A stretch of DNA of 64,000 nucleotides from Pontibacter korlensis (GCF_000973725.1 NZ_CP009621.1:2082501-2146500), one strand, 5' to 3'; numbered from the stretch's first letter, positions 7,531 to 16,582 are shown. A program made the numbers and translations. The notes: generated by a model from the letters alone, not told the origin.

Positions 7531-9636
7531 CTATTCATCCAGGTTGCGGTAACGGTCACTTCGGCGAGTCTGGTAATTGTCCTGATCTCGGTTTCTACCA
7601 GAGTTTGAGTCTTGGTCGCCATAGCCGCGATAGTTCTCACGTGAGCTAGAGCCACGGTTGTCGCTATAGTAAGAGGTGCTGCTATCCATAGAACCATAAC
7701 GGCTTTGGTCGCCGCCATAGCCACCTTGGTTGTAGCCACCCTGACCATAGCCGCTTTGTCCGTAACGGCTAGAGTAGTCGCCTTGGTTTGAGCTGCTAGA
7801 GCCGTATCCGCCCTGGCTACCGCTACCTGAGCCATAGCCATAGCCACCGCTCATGCCACTGCTGGAGTTGCTGTCGCCATAGCCTCCGCTGCTTCTGTCA
7901 GACGACATTCTGCCTTGTGAGCCATAGCTGGATCCACCGCTGTAGCCTTGGCCATAGTCGCTGCCTTGCGAACCGTATCTGGCTGAGCGATCTGAGCTAT
8001 ACTCATCGTTATAAGATCCGCCTCTTGAGCCATAACCACCCTGGCTGCCGTAGCCACCCTGCATAGAGCTCTGAGAGTCCCAGCCTCTTTGAGAGCCACG
8101 ATCATCCTGATCATACTCACTCATGCCTCTGCTAGAGCCGTAGCCCATTGAGCCATAACGGTCACGGTCGCCGTAGTTACCTTGTGAGCTAGATCTGCCC
8201 GGGCCGGAGCCGGTCATACCATAACCACCGCCTTGCTGGCCACTGCTGCCGTAGCCGCTTCTGCCAGATGAGCCATAGCCACCTTGCCCATAGCCTCCCT
8301 GTGAGCCGAAACCTTGAGAAGATGATCCGTAGTTGCCTTGTGAACCATGGCCACCTTGTCCGCCTTGGCTGTAACGGCCCATACCGCCCTGGTCATTCAT
8401 CATGCCATAATCGTTGTCGCGGTCCTGAGAGCGACGTCCGCCCATAGAACCTGAACCACTCATAGAGCCTGATCCACCATAGCTAGACTGTTGGTCGCGG
8501 TTAGAGCCGTAGCCAGAGCCGCTGTCTTGGTTGCCATAACGGCTAGAACCTTGGTTATGGCTGGTATAGCCACCACCTTGGTTACCAAAGTTACCACTCA
8601 GGCCACTTTCGTAGCTGCCGTAACTACCCTGCGAAGAGTTGCCCTGTGTACCAAAAGCACCTGACGTGCCACCTGATATCATGCCACCTTGTCTATCGCC
8701 TTCTCTATCTTCATAGCCACCTTGCATACCTCCTCTGCTAGCACCAAAGTCCTGGTCCTGATATCTCACGCGGTTGCCTTCCATGCCTCCTTGGCTGCCA
8801 TAGTTAAAGCCGCCCTCTGAGCCTTGGCCGGAACCATAGTTATAGTTAGAGCCTCTTTGTGATCCGTATCCACCTGAAGAACCATATCCTCCGGAAGAGC
8901 CTGAACCACCGTAGCCACTACCTGAACCCTGAGACGAGCCATAGCCACCTCCTGAGTTACCATAGTTTCCTGTACCGCCATAGCCGCCTTGGCCACCGTA
9001 GTTACCTTGCATACCACTAGAGCCTTGGTTATAACCCCCCTGCATGCCAGAGCCGCGGTTCATGCCACCTCCCTGTGATGAAGAGCCGTAGTCGCCCTGA
9101 TAACCATAGCCGCTCTGGCCGCCATAATTGCTGTTTTGGGAACCATAGCCATAACCGCCCTGGCTGCCATAGCCACTTTGGTTACCAGAGTTCTGGTTAC
9201 CGTAGCCACCCTGGTTGCCCTGAGAAGTGCTGCCAGACATGGAGCCATAGTTGCCATAGTCTGATAGATTGCTGCTGCGGTCTGAGCCAGAAGAGCTGTC
9301 GGAACTTGAGCCTGATGTACTGCCAGTCATGTTGCTGTCTGACTTACCCGAAGTGCTGCTGGTTGATTTACCTTCTTTTTTAGATGATGAGCCAGATTTA
9401 GCTTTTGTAGTTGATGATTTAGAAGTTGAACCAGTAGTAGACTTACTGCCTGTGGAGCTGCTCTTTGGTGATGAGCTGGAGCTGCCTGTAGCTGAAGTCA
9501 AACTGCCAGATGAGCTATTCTTTGTACTATCTGATGTCGATGAAGTAGATGATGTTGGACTTGAGCTGCTGGAGGAGCCGCCCGACATATTGTTGGATGT
9601 CTGGTCCGAGTTTTGATTCTTCTCAGTTTCTTTCAT
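7531..9636 (-). CDS. Gly/Ser/Tyr/Gln-rich low-complexity (prion-like) protein
   Basis: A 701-residue protein with no recognisable folded domain, signal peptide or transmembrane helix. Residues 1 to about 120 are Ser/Thr-rich with lysines. From about residue 125 to the end it is an irregular array of [G/S]Y[G/S], GGYG, GSQG, GNYG and RYG units with scattered Asp/Arg. Lysine seems confined to the N-terminal part, cysteine is absent, and only one tryptophan is visible. Composition and tyrosine/arginine spacing resemble the low-complexity domains of eukaryotic FUS/TAF15/hnRNP proteins, which form condensates; the resemblance is compositional, not evidence of homology. The ATG at 9636 has a purine-rich AGGGAG sequence just upstream. 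Its neighbour across a 440-bp divergent region is a cold-shock RNA-binding protein. Function unknown. Confidence 0.8.
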   Translation of the reverse strand: MKETEKNQNSDQTSNNMSGGSSSSSSPTSSTSSTSDSTKNSSSGSLTSATGSSSSSPKSSSTGSKSTTGSTSKSSTTKAKSGSSSKKEGKSTSSTSGKSDSNMTGSTSGSSSDSSSGSDRSSNLSDYGNYGSMSGSTSQGNQGGYGNQNSGNQSGYGSQGGYGYGSQNSNYGGQSGYGYQGDYGSSSQGGGMNRGSGMQGGYNQGSSGMQGNYGGQGGYGGTGNYGNSGGGYGSSQGSGSGYGGSGSSGGYGSSGGYGSQRGSNYNYGSGQGSEGGFNYGSQGGMEGNRVRYQDQDFGASRGGMQGGYEDREGDRQGGMISGGTSGAFGTQGNSSQGSYGSYESGLSGNFGNQGGGYTSHNQGSSRYGNQDSGSGYGSNRDQQSSYGGSGSMSGSGSMGGRRSQDRDNDYGMMNDQGGMGRYSQGGQGGHGSQGNYGSSSQGFGSQGGYGQGGYGSSGRSGYGSSGQQGGGYGMTGSGPGRSSSQGNYGDRDRYGSMGYGSSRGMSEYDQDDRGSQRGWDSQSSMQGGYGSQGGYGSRGGSYNDEYSSDRSARYGSQGSDYGQGYSGGSSYGSQGRMSSDRSSGGYGDSNSSSGMSGGYGYGSGSGSQGGYGSSSSNQGDYSSRYGQSGYGQGGYNQGGYGGDQSRYGSMDSSTSYYSDNRGSSSRENYRGYGDQDSNSGRNRDQDNYQTRRSDRYRNLDE

Positions 9637-10078
9637 AGTTCTGATCTCCCTAGTTTATAGTTGACGTTTATTAAGTTTGTTAGTACCCTCATTTGCACTT
9701 CCCGAGACCAGTGGGTATTCGATTCTGGTGTCGGATTTAAGTTGCCGTTACTGTAAAAGATTACGTGATAATAGGCCTTTTTATGTGTAACAGAACGTTT
9801 TAACTATACGAACCATACCACACATGGTTATTGCTATATTGCAGTGTTGCACCCGTAAACTACCACAGTAGAAGCGAGATATTATACAGTAGCGACAGCT
9901 TCAAATACATGAATTCTACCAGCTATCTGTACAGCAGAAGATAAGTCAGAAACGGAAGTGATAGGCTTAAGTGAGGCGGTAAGTACCTGATGATTATTTC
10001 GTTATTTATTTATCCGGATGTTTGCTGCTAATCCAGAAGTTATACTTACCTTTGCTCATATTATTAATTATTATCACA
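9637..10078. other. Divergent intergenic region between low-complexity protein and cold-shock gene
   Basis: 442 bases with no convincing ORF. The right end carries the cold-shock gene promoter (listed separately). A small inverted repeat AACCAT-N7-ATGGTT lies at 9811-9829. No clear -7 box for the minus-strand gene was found. The length would allow shared or stress-responsive control of the two divergent genes. Confidence 0.6.
10021..10054 (+). promoter_or_regulatory. Bacteroidota-type promoter of the cold-shock gene
   Basis: TTTG at 10021-10024 and TACCTTTG at 10047-10054 match the -33 TTTG and -7 TAnnTTTG boxes, with 22 bases between them. The expected transcript start near 10060 would give a leader of about 20 bases before the ATG at 10079. 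Confidence 0.6.
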
Positions 10079-10270
10079 ATGAAGACAGGTAAAGTAAAAT
10101 TCTTTAACGTATCTAAAGGATTTGGCTTCATCGTTGACGATGAAACCAATCAAGACATTTTCGTGCATCAAACTGGTTTGACCCATGAAATCCGCGAGAA
10201 TGACCGCGTATCTTATGAGGTTAAAGATGGTAAAAAAGGTTTGAACGCTATCAACGTAGAGAGAATCTAA
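10079..10270 (+). CDS. Cold-shock domain protein (CspA family)
   Basis: A 63-residue OB-fold protein that binds single-stranded RNA/DNA. Both RNA-binding motifs are present: RNP1 as KGFGFIV and RNP2 as DIFVHQTGL. The start is ATG 10079 (MKTGKVKFFNVSK) rather than an in-frame codon at 10022, because the latter would add a hydrophobic leader foreign to the family and lies within the promoter. The gene is monocistronic, with a terminator 44 bases after the stop. CspA-type proteins melt mRNA structure and act as RNA chaperones. This one lies divergent from the FUS-like low-complexity protein. Confidence 0.95.
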   Translation: MKTGKVKFFNVSKGFGFIVDDETNQDIFVHQTGLTHEIRENDRVSYEVKDGKKGLNAINVERI

Positions 10271-10313
10271 GTTATAAGCTACCAATAGCCGACAGGCATT
10301 GTAAAAGTCTTTT

Positions 10314-10342
10314 ACCCGCTCAGGAAACTGGGCGGGTTTTTT
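10314..10342 (+). terminator. Terminator of the cold-shock gene
   Basis: ACCCGC (10314-10319) pairs with GCGGGT (10332-10337), followed by a run of T. It lies directly before the convergent endonuclease-family gene. Confidence 0.75.
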
Positions 10343-10344
10343 GA

Positions 10345-11439
10345 TTATTGACTGTTACTATTTTGCTTCTCCTGATTACGTTCCTCACCTTTTTCCAAGC
10401 CTTCCTGTATCAGTTCGTTTGCTTCCTGCTTATCCTCCTTGTCCGCTCTTGGATGTACCTGCTCATGCTCCCGCTGAGGCTCAAAGCTTAGGGTGATCAT
10501 AATAGGGAAGTGATCAGAGCCAAACTTAGGTAAGCGGCGTAAGCTTACCAGCCTGAACACCGGATCATAAAATACGTGATCTAAGGGATAGCGAAAAAAA
10601 GGCACAAAGGCGTTGTAGGTGTTGAAAAAACCTCTGCCTACACGAGGGTCTATCAGGCCACTAATCTCCTTAAACAGCTTTGTAGTTTTTGACCAGGCTA
10701 CATCGTTCAAGTCGCCGGCTACTACGGCAGGATAGGGTGCTTTCTTCGCCTCTTTGGCTACCAACAGCAATTCGGCCTCTCGTGTTTCCGTGTTCAGCAT
10801 GAGGCGCGGTGGCTGTGGGTGTACTGTAAATAAGCTGACCTTATCGCCGCTAGGTAATTCTATAACGGTATAGAAAGATGGAATTCCATCTTCTACCAAG
10901 TACCTGATTTCGCTATCATGCAGTTTGTTTCTGCTCCAGAACAGCATGCCGTAGGTGTTGTCCAGCGGCTTCTTTATAGCGTAAGGGTACCGCTCATCCA
11001 ATACTTTGCACACACTGTCGTGCCACGCCTGGTCAGGCTCATTCATGATGAGCATATCCGGGTTAGCCTCTAATACCCGCTCCAGAAACTTGTCATATTT
11101 CTGATTCACCATCCGCACATTCGAGATCATCAATGTGAATGCATTGGTTGGATTTGCCTTCTCTGTGCGAAGAGCCTCCACTTTAACAACAGGCGTAAAG
11201 TGAATGATGTAGCGTAACTCATTAAGTATGGCTAGCGCCCATACGACTACCATCACAATTTCAGATGTGCTCTGTACACCATAAACTGCCACGTAAGCAG
11301 CTAAAATGATAGACAACAACAGGGCAACGTGAAGTCGCGGGAAATCTAGTATTCTGATCCACCACAGAGGGGAGGTAATAAGAGGCAAAAAGGAAAAAAG
11401 GGTGAAAATAAAACCAAGTATGACAAGTGTGGTTTGCAT
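10345..11439 (-). CDS. Membrane-anchored endonuclease/exonuclease/phosphatase family protein
   Basis: A 364-residue protein with about three hydrophobic helices in the first 80 residues, then an EEP (DNase I-like) domain. The expected metal and catalytic motifs are present: SNVRM (Asn), NEPD (Glu), FTVHPQPP (His), VAGDLNDVAWS (Asp/Asn), PLDHVFYD and the terminal GSDHFPI (Asp/His). Such proteins hydrolyse phosphodiester bonds in nucleic acids, phospholipids or inositol phosphates; the substrate is unknown, but the N-terminal anchor suggests the catalytic domain works at a membrane surface. After the EEP fold comes a highly charged Glu/Gln/Lys tail. It is convergent with the cold-shock gene. 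Confidence 0.88.
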   Translation of the reverse strand: MQTTLVILGFIFTLFSFLPLITSPLWWIRILDFPRLHVALLLSIILAAYVAVYGVQSTSEIVMVVVWALAILNELRYIIHFTPVVKVEALRTEKANPTNAFTLMISNVRMVNQKYDKFLERVLEANPDMLIMNEPDQAWHDSVCKVLDERYPYAIKKPLDNTYGMLFWSRNKLHDSEIRYLVEDGIPSFYTVIELPSGDKVSLFTVHPQPPRLMLNTETREAELLLVAKEAKKAPYPAVVAGDLNDVAWSKTTKLFKEISGLIDPRVGRGFFNTYNAFVPFFRYPLDHVFYDPVFRLVSLRRLPKFGSDHFPIMITLSFEPQREHEQVHPRADKEDKQEANELIQEGLEKGEERNQEKQNSNSQ

Positions 11440-11544
11440 GTAGTAAGAGTGCTTTAAATGGGGTGCTTCTGCATACTACTATACGAAGGTATTAGTTGCC
11501 TGTGCAACTTTTTTGCATTCTTTAGCAGGAAAAAGATAGGGTGT

Positions 11545-11594
11545 AAAAAGACAGCCCCGGCAACTACCAAATGGGCTGCCGGGGCTGTCTTTTT
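11545..11594 (-). terminator. Strong terminator after gldH
   Basis: A perfect 18-bp stem: AAAAAGACAGCCCCGGCA (11545-11562) with its complement at 11577-11594. Its A/T flanks give a U-tract in either direction. It lies 19 bases past the gldH stop. Confidence 0.85.
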
Positions 11595-11613
11595 ATTTTA
11601 ATTGTAAAGCTTA

Positions 11614-12093
11614 TTATTCTGCTTTATCGGTAGCTACGCGTATACCTACAGCCAGTATGTTTGGTAGAGGGTCGCGACGCATGTATTGGGTAAGCTTCAG
11701 TTTATACTTGCCTTGCTTTTCGAATTTTACATTGTCGATAGCAAGAGCCTGTAAATCGTAGATGTCGCTGGAGCCGTTACCAAGAGGCTTTCCTGTTTTA
11801 GAATCCATCAACAGCACCTCATGTAGCTTTGATGAAACCTGCGTGCTGTCAGGACCAACCAATTGGTGGCGTAAGTACAAATTATAATAGTCGTACTTCA
11901 GGTTATAGCGCACATTAAAGTACACATCGTATACCTGTGTAGTATCCTGAATCTCAAATTCAAAAACAGGCGCATTGTCTATTTGCCAATTGCCTTCAGG
12001 CAAATCTACGTTTTGCTCATATACCCTTGCCGGGTCGCAGGCAGTAAACAGTAGCACGAGTGCTACTGCCCACATCCTTACAATTTTATGCAT
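11614..12093 (-). CDS. gldH: Gliding motility lipoprotein GldH
   Basis: A 159-residue lipoprotein. The ATG at 12093 gives MHKIVRMWAVALVLLFTACD, an ideal lipoprotein signal with the lipobox FTAC; the longer open frame upstream only shadows the preceding gene. The following DPARVYEQNVDLPEGNWQID and FNVRYNLKYDYYNLYLRHQL match the GldH family, which is required for gliding in Flavobacterium johnsoniae and is conserved in many non-gliding Bacteroidota. The first 8 bases overlap the end of the PSP1 gene (ATGCATAA), indicating translational coupling; ricT-like/gldH adjacency is common in this phylum. T9SS cargo proteins elsewhere in the window fit this genetic background. Confidence 0.88.
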   Translation of the reverse strand: MHKIVRMWAVALVLLFTACDPARVYEQNVDLPEGNWQIDNAPVFEFEIQDTTQVYDVYFNVRYNLKYDYYNLYLRHQLVGPDSTQVSSKLHEVLLMDSKTGKPLGNGSSDIYDLQALAIDNVKFEKQGKYKLKLTQYMRRDPLPNILAVGIRVATDKAE

Positions 12094-13609
12094 CGTTGCG
12101 TGGTGGTTTATTGCTTTGGTCTTGTTTCTTGCCTCTGAACGGTTTTCGCGAACGCTTTTTAGGGCGCTGCTCATTGTTGCCGTTCTGAGACTGAACTGTT
12201 CCCTCAGGAGTGCTTCCAGATGCTTGTACCTCAGCTTTTGGCCTTGGCTCACGTCGTTCACGCCGCTCTCTTGGTTCTCGGTTTTCGCGTGACTCATTGC
12301 CTTCCTGGCCTTCTTTATTTTTGTTTCTGTTGCGTGTTGGGCGCTGCTTACGAGATTTTTGCTCCTGCAGCTCACCATCCTGAGGTTGCTGAACGCGTTC
12401 TTGCTTTTCTTTCTTTGGCTGAGGCGCTTCAACAGCTTTCTCCTGCTGCTGAGCTTGCTCTGGCTGCGTAGTAGCGGCGTCGGCTCCCTTTTTCTTTTTC
12501 TTCTTTTTCTTCTTCTTTTTGCTCTTGAACTTTTCGTCCAGTCGCTCCAAGTTACCCTCTACCTGTGCTACAAACTCGTTTTGCTTTGGCTCCTCTACTG
12601 GTTCAACTAGAAGGGCCTCTACGGCTACACCTTTAGAATTGAGCTCCAGAATTTCCTGCACACGCTCTACCGGCACCGGGTACCAGTTATTATCGCCCTT
12701 ATAGCCAAACCACATCATACGTTTGAAGATGTCGGTCTTCTGAAGTATAGCGTCGCCCTGCTGTGTCTGCAGCGGGCGGTTCACAGTTGGAATATCCTTC
12801 AGGGCCTCCATATACGTCTCTAGCTCATAGTTGAGGCAGCACTTTAAGCGGCCGCACTGACCGCTGAGCTTGCTTGGATTAAGCGACAGGTTCTGGTAAC
12901 GCGCCGCTGTGGTAGACACACTCTTAAAGTCAGTAAGCCAGGTAGAGCAGCAAAGCTCACGGCCACATGAGCCAATGCCACCCAGTCTGCCTGCCTCATG
13001 GCGTAGGCTTATCTGGCGCATCTCTACGCGAATCTTAAACTCCTCGGCCAGCTTCTTGATCAGGTCACGGAAATCTACGCGGTCATCAGCTGAGTAGTAG
13101 AAGGTTGCCTTGCTCTTATCAGCCTGGTACTCTACATCCGAAAGCTTCATCTTCAACCCGAGCATCTGGATGATCTCGCGGCTGCGGTACATGGTGGTGC
13201 CTTCCTGATCGCGGGCCTCGTTGAACTTCTCCATGTCGCGCTCAGTCGCGATGCGGTAGATGCTGCGGATTTCTTCATTGTTATCCACTTTCTTTTTGAG
13301 CATCTGAAGGCGCACAAGTTCTCCCTTCAAGGATACAAAGCCAATGTGATGTCCATTCGGTACATCCACTACCACAGCGTCGCCGGTTGTCAAGTCCAGG
13401 CGGTTTATATTACGGAAGAAGTCTTTACGGCCTCCCTTGAATCTTATTTCTACAATATCGAACTCCTCAAACGACGTTGGAATATCCATGTCGCTGAGCC
13501 AGTCGAACACGTTTAAACGGTTGCAGCCACCTGTGCTGCATCCGCCGTTGCTTTTGCAGCCGCTTACGCCGGTACTGCATCCGCCACTAGAACATGAATT
13601 ACATCCCAC
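12086..13609 (-). CDS. PSP1-domain (RicT/YaaT-like) protein with Cys-rich head and Lys-rich tail
   Basis: A 507-residue cytosolic protein. The central PSP1 domain covers roughly residues 40-340 and has the two signature cysteine motifs GSCGRELCCSTWL and LSGQCGRLKCCLNYE, as in Bacillus RicT/YaaT, part of the Ric complex that influences RNA processing. In front lies a short Cys-rich segment with six cysteines in the first 29 residues. Behind lies a basic tail with an uninterrupted run of about eleven lysines followed by Gln/Glu/Arg/Lys-rich low-complexity sequence, suggesting nucleic-acid or ribosome contact. It overlaps gldH by 8 bases. The B. subtilis function should not be assumed, because its partners RicA/RicF were not seen here. 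Confidence 0.88.
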   Translation of the reverse strand: MGCNSCSSGGCSTGVSGCKSNGGCSTGGCNRLNVFDWLSDMDIPTSFEEFDIVEIRFKGGRKDFFRNINRLDLTTGDAVVVDVPNGHHIGFVSLKGELVRLQMLKKKVDNNEEIRSIYRIATERDMEKFNEARDQEGTTMYRSREIIQMLGLKMKLSDVEYQADKSKATFYYSADDRVDFRDLIKKLAEEFKIRVEMRQISLRHEAGRLGGIGSCGRELCCSTWLTDFKSVSTTAARYQNLSLNPSKLSGQCGRLKCCLNYELETYMEALKDIPTVNRPLQTQQGDAILQKTDIFKRMMWFGYKGDNNWYPVPVERVQEILELNSKGVAVEALLVEPVEEPKQNEFVAQVEGNLERLDEKFKSKKKKKKKKKKKGADAATTQPEQAQQQEKAVEAPQPKKEKQERVQQPQDGELQEQKSRKQRPTRNRNKNKEGQEGNESRENREPRERRERREPRPKAEVQASGSTPEGTVQSQNGNNEQRPKKRSRKPFRGKKQDQSNKPPRNDA

Positions 13610-13830
13610 AATTTTATCTCCTTATATAGCTATGCTAATTCTTGTTTTCAAATTAGGTAATTTAACAAATATACTAATTTTTTAGGCTTTTGCTTTTGCA
13701 GCCCCTAAAAGTACAAGTAAGGCAACAACAGCCTATGGCCTTTGGTGCCCTTGTGTAGTTAACAACAGGGCTATTTACGAAAAAAGTGCCGCATTGCGAC
13801 AGGCATGGAAATAAAGTATAATTTTAAGGA

Positions 13831-15261
13831 ATGCTTCGGAAGTTACTGTCTCATGCGGCTATTTATGGCTTGGCTGCGCAAATACCGCGCATAGCCGGAG
13901 TTCTGGCGCTACCCATCATTACGCCTCACCTCACCACCACAGACTATGGTGTGGCTGGTGTCGTAACAGCATATGTAACCGCATTGGGTGTTGTACAGTC
14001 GCTAGGGTTAAGCGTGGTAATGGCTAACGCCTATGTAAAGCACCCAACGCGGTATAAGTGGGTGTGGCGGCAGTTGCATGGTTTTTTTATATTGTGGTCT
14101 GTCGTTTATAATGCAGTGCTTGCAGCAGTACTTTTCCTTGGAATACCTGCCGAGGCTGTAGAAGATAGGTGGGAGATAATAATTCTACAGGTAGTACCGG
14201 CTTTTTTTCTAAACCATACGATTTTCTTTGGAGGCTTTTTATATCGAATACAGCAGCGACCTTTTCCTGTAGCTGTGCAATCTTTTGTAGTGGGAGCTTT
14301 AACTATAGGTTTAAACATATATTTTATAGCTTGCCTACAGTTGGGGTATATGGGGTGGTTTTACTCCGGCTTTATAGGGGGATGTGCTAGTTTTACAATT
14401 TATGTTTATCCTGTGTATTGGCAGGAGAAGCTCTGGCCAATACTTAATTTTAAGTGGTACCGCTTGAAGTCTTCACTTCGAGTAAGCTTACCCTCTATCC
14501 CACATCACCTATCAGTGTTTCTACTGGATGTATCTGACAGGTTAGTGATGGATGTCCTGCGTGTACCGGTACAGCGGATTGGCTTATACAACATTGCATC
14601 GAGTTTTGGGTTGTACTTTTCAGCAGCCTCTTATGCTGTGGTACAGGCTGCTAGTCCTATGTACATGCAGATATATGCAAGCACAGCCGCCTATGACAGT
14701 CAATTGAAAATTCGTCGAGTAACTTTTACGTTACAAGGGCTATTTTTAGTAACAACATCATTACTTTCGTTATGGATGAAAGAAATTTTTCAGCTACTTA
14801 TTAAAAATGATGTGTTGCAGCAAGCTTATCCACTTGCCATTATTATTCTCATGGGGTACAATTATAAACCAATGCACTTAGTGGTAGAGAGTAGGCTATT
14901 TTACCAGGAGAGGACGGAGCAGCTTTGGAAAATATCTTTTGTAGCGGGTGTAGGAAATGTAATACTAAACCTGCTTCTGATTCCGCTGTTTGGTATAGAA
15001 GCAGCAGCTTTTACTACTTTTGTTTCCCTCATGTACACGGGGTACAGCGGTTTTCTACTAAAGAGCTTTAAACAGTCACAGCTTATTAACTTTTATCCTG
15101 TTGTCTCATTAGCTTTAACAGTAGCACTATTGTTGGGAATATACTTTATAGCTGATAGAGGTATTTTGTTTAAGGTGATGATATCCATTGTAGTACTTGT
15201 AGCCGGGGTAATTTTTTTCGTCCTGATCAACAAGAAAAGGTGCAAGGTTAATACTCAATGA
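13831..15261 (+). CDS. Polysaccharide/oligosaccharide flippase (Wzx-like, MOP superfamily)
   Basis: A 476-residue multi-spanning membrane protein with about 12-14 hydrophobic helices. The N-terminus (LLSHAAIYGLAAQIPRIAGVLALPIITPHLTTTDYGVAGVV) is the typical start of lipopolysaccharide/O-antigen flippases: an amphipathic helix, then the TxxxYG element. It would move undecaprenyl-linked glycan units across the inner membrane. Its 3' end overlaps the convergent glycosyltransferase gene by 7 bases, so the pair form a small glycan-assembly module although they lie on opposite strands. Base composition is a little more AT-rich than the flanking housekeeping genes, as usual for surface-glycan genes. 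Confidence 0.88.
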   Translation: MLRKLLSHAAIYGLAAQIPRIAGVLALPIITPHLTTTDYGVAGVVTAYVTALGVVQSLGLSVVMANAYVKHPTRYKWVWRQLHGFFILWSVVYNAVLAAVLFLGIPAEAVEDRWEIIILQVVPAFFLNHTIFFGGFLYRIQQRPFPVAVQSFVVGALTIGLNIYFIACLQLGYMGWFYSGFIGGCASFTIYVYPVYWQEKLWPILNFKWYRLKSSLRVSLPSIPHHLSVFLLDVSDRLVMDVLRVPVQRIGLYNIASSFGLYFSAASYAVVQAASPMYMQIYASTAAYDSQLKIRRVTFTLQGLFLVTTSLLSLWMKEIFQLLIKNDVLQQAYPLAIIILMGYNYKPMHLVVESRLFYQERTEQLWKISFVAGVGNVILNLLLIPLFGIEAAAFTTFVSLMYTGYSGFLLKSFKQSQLINFYPVVSLALTVALLLGIYFIADRGILFKVMISIVVLVAGVIFFVLINKKRCKVNTQ

Positions 15262-16463
15262 TTCTGTATAATTTCTTTATAAAGGTCATATAATTTAGGA
15301 GCTATAGCCTGTATAGAAAAGTGCCTAAGATAGTCCTCTCTGATGTTACTACTGCTGTATTTCTCCCTATTCACGACTATATACTCCATAGCTTTAGATA
15401 GCTCTACGGGATTATCTTTCTCTACTAGAAGGCCATTTATAGAATTTACGGTTGTTTCTGGACCTCCACATCGTGTAGCTATTATTGGTTTACCGCATGC
15501 AATAGCTTCTACATACACTATGCCCATAGATTCATATTGACTAGCCAGTACAAAAGCGTTGCAACTTTGAAATTCTTGTATCGCAGCTTTTCTATCTAGT
15601 TCTCCCAGCCATGTAAAATTTTCTGCAATACCCAAAGAAAATGTTAACTCTTTACAATGATCTAGAAATGGTCCATCTCCCCCTATCCTGAAATTGATGT
15701 TCTTATATTTCAGCAGTAATTCCTTTGCAGCAAACACCACTAAATCAGTTCCCTTATTGGGTGCAACATATGAAAGGGAAAAGAAAGTAAAGGCATCTGT
15801 ATTGACATTTGCTACTGAAGCCGGTGCAAAGATATTCTCGTTAACAAAATTAGGTATCATTACCGTATTCATAATTCCCTGCTTATACATTACCTCTTGT
15901 TGAAATGGACTGACAGCTATATTCACAGCAGATTTAATGTACGGCTGCTTATAATAGGCCAATAGCTTACCTTCCTTATTTAAAGTATGTGGCCATGGAA
16001 ATGGACCCATGCGCTCACTAAGGCAAAAAGGTATATTACGTTTTTCAGCCACTTCCATGGCTATCAGGCCCGCAGGAAACCCTACGTGGGCATGAATAAC
16101 ATCGACAGGTCCAAAATCTGCTTCAAAATTCTTTAAGTTCTCAATATTTGATTTGACAACTCCTTTAAGATTACCCTTTAGTATCTTTCTAGTCCATGTA
16201 AAGGTGGGCCTGTGATACACTTTCAGATTAGAAAGAAGACTAGTCTGATAGGGTGTAGTATTAGCTTTGATAACTTTCCAAAGATTTTTGATGTGGTGCT
16301 TTGTCCATAAAAGGAAATCCTCATCCTGCTGTCCCCAAACACTGATGCCTACATTAACAGACGGGTAGTATTGACAAAATGCTTCTGTCTGCTCTTTTAT
16401 CATCGTACCACTAACAGGATGATCTTTAGAGGGAAACCAAGAGGGGATCACAAATACGTTCAT
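15255..16463 (-). CDS. Glycosyltransferase family 4 protein
   Basis: A 402-residue GT-B glycosyltransferase. The ATG at 16463 (MNVFVIPSWFPSKDHPVSGT) is the normal start of this group; longer in-frame extensions encode no family sequence. The N-terminal acceptor domain has DVIHAHVGFPAGLIAMEVA. The C-terminal Rossmann domain has the nucleotide-sugar signature FVLASQYESMGIVYVEAIACGKPIIAT (E-x7-E motif) and RIGGDGPFLDHC. The likely role is addition of a sugar during surface-polysaccharide assembly with the convergent flippase. Donor and acceptor are unknown. Confidence 0.9.
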   Translation of the reverse strand: MNVFVIPSWFPSKDHPVSGTMIKEQTEAFCQYYPSVNVGISVWGQQDEDFLLWTKHHIKNLWKVIKANTTPYQTSLLSNLKVYHRPTFTWTRKILKGNLKGVVKSNIENLKNFEADFGPVDVIHAHVGFPAGLIAMEVAEKRNIPFCLSERMGPFPWPHTLNKEGKLLAYYKQPYIKSAVNIAVSPFQQEVMYKQGIMNTVMIPNFVNENIFAPASVANVNTDAFTFFSLSYVAPNKGTDLVVFAAKELLLKYKNINFRIGGDGPFLDHCKELTFSLGIAENFTWLGELDRKAAIQEFQSCNAFVLASQYESMGIVYVEAIACGKPIIATRCGGPETTVNSINGLLVEKDNPVELSKAMEYIVVNREKYSSSNIREDYLRHFSIQAIAPKLYDLYKEIIQNH

Positions 16464-16582
16464 TCTGTTTAGGTAGTATTGCTCTATTAATATCGATTTA
16501 CTATCAAGACGCTCTGACTTGAAAGTAGAAAGGTAGTATATAAGCTGCCAGTTCGCTAAAACAATAATATAATTTCGATTGA

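Noticed and set aside
9269..9616. Plus-strand frames opposite the low-complexity gene, rich in Leu/Glu/Asp
   Set aside because: They arise from the reverse complement of repetitive Ser/Gly codons; no start context or family look.
11614..12432. A 272-residue minus-strand frame that includes gldH with a long N-terminal extension
   Set aside because: The extension overlaps the PSP1 gene in another frame; the lipoprotein signal starts cleanly at ATG 12093.
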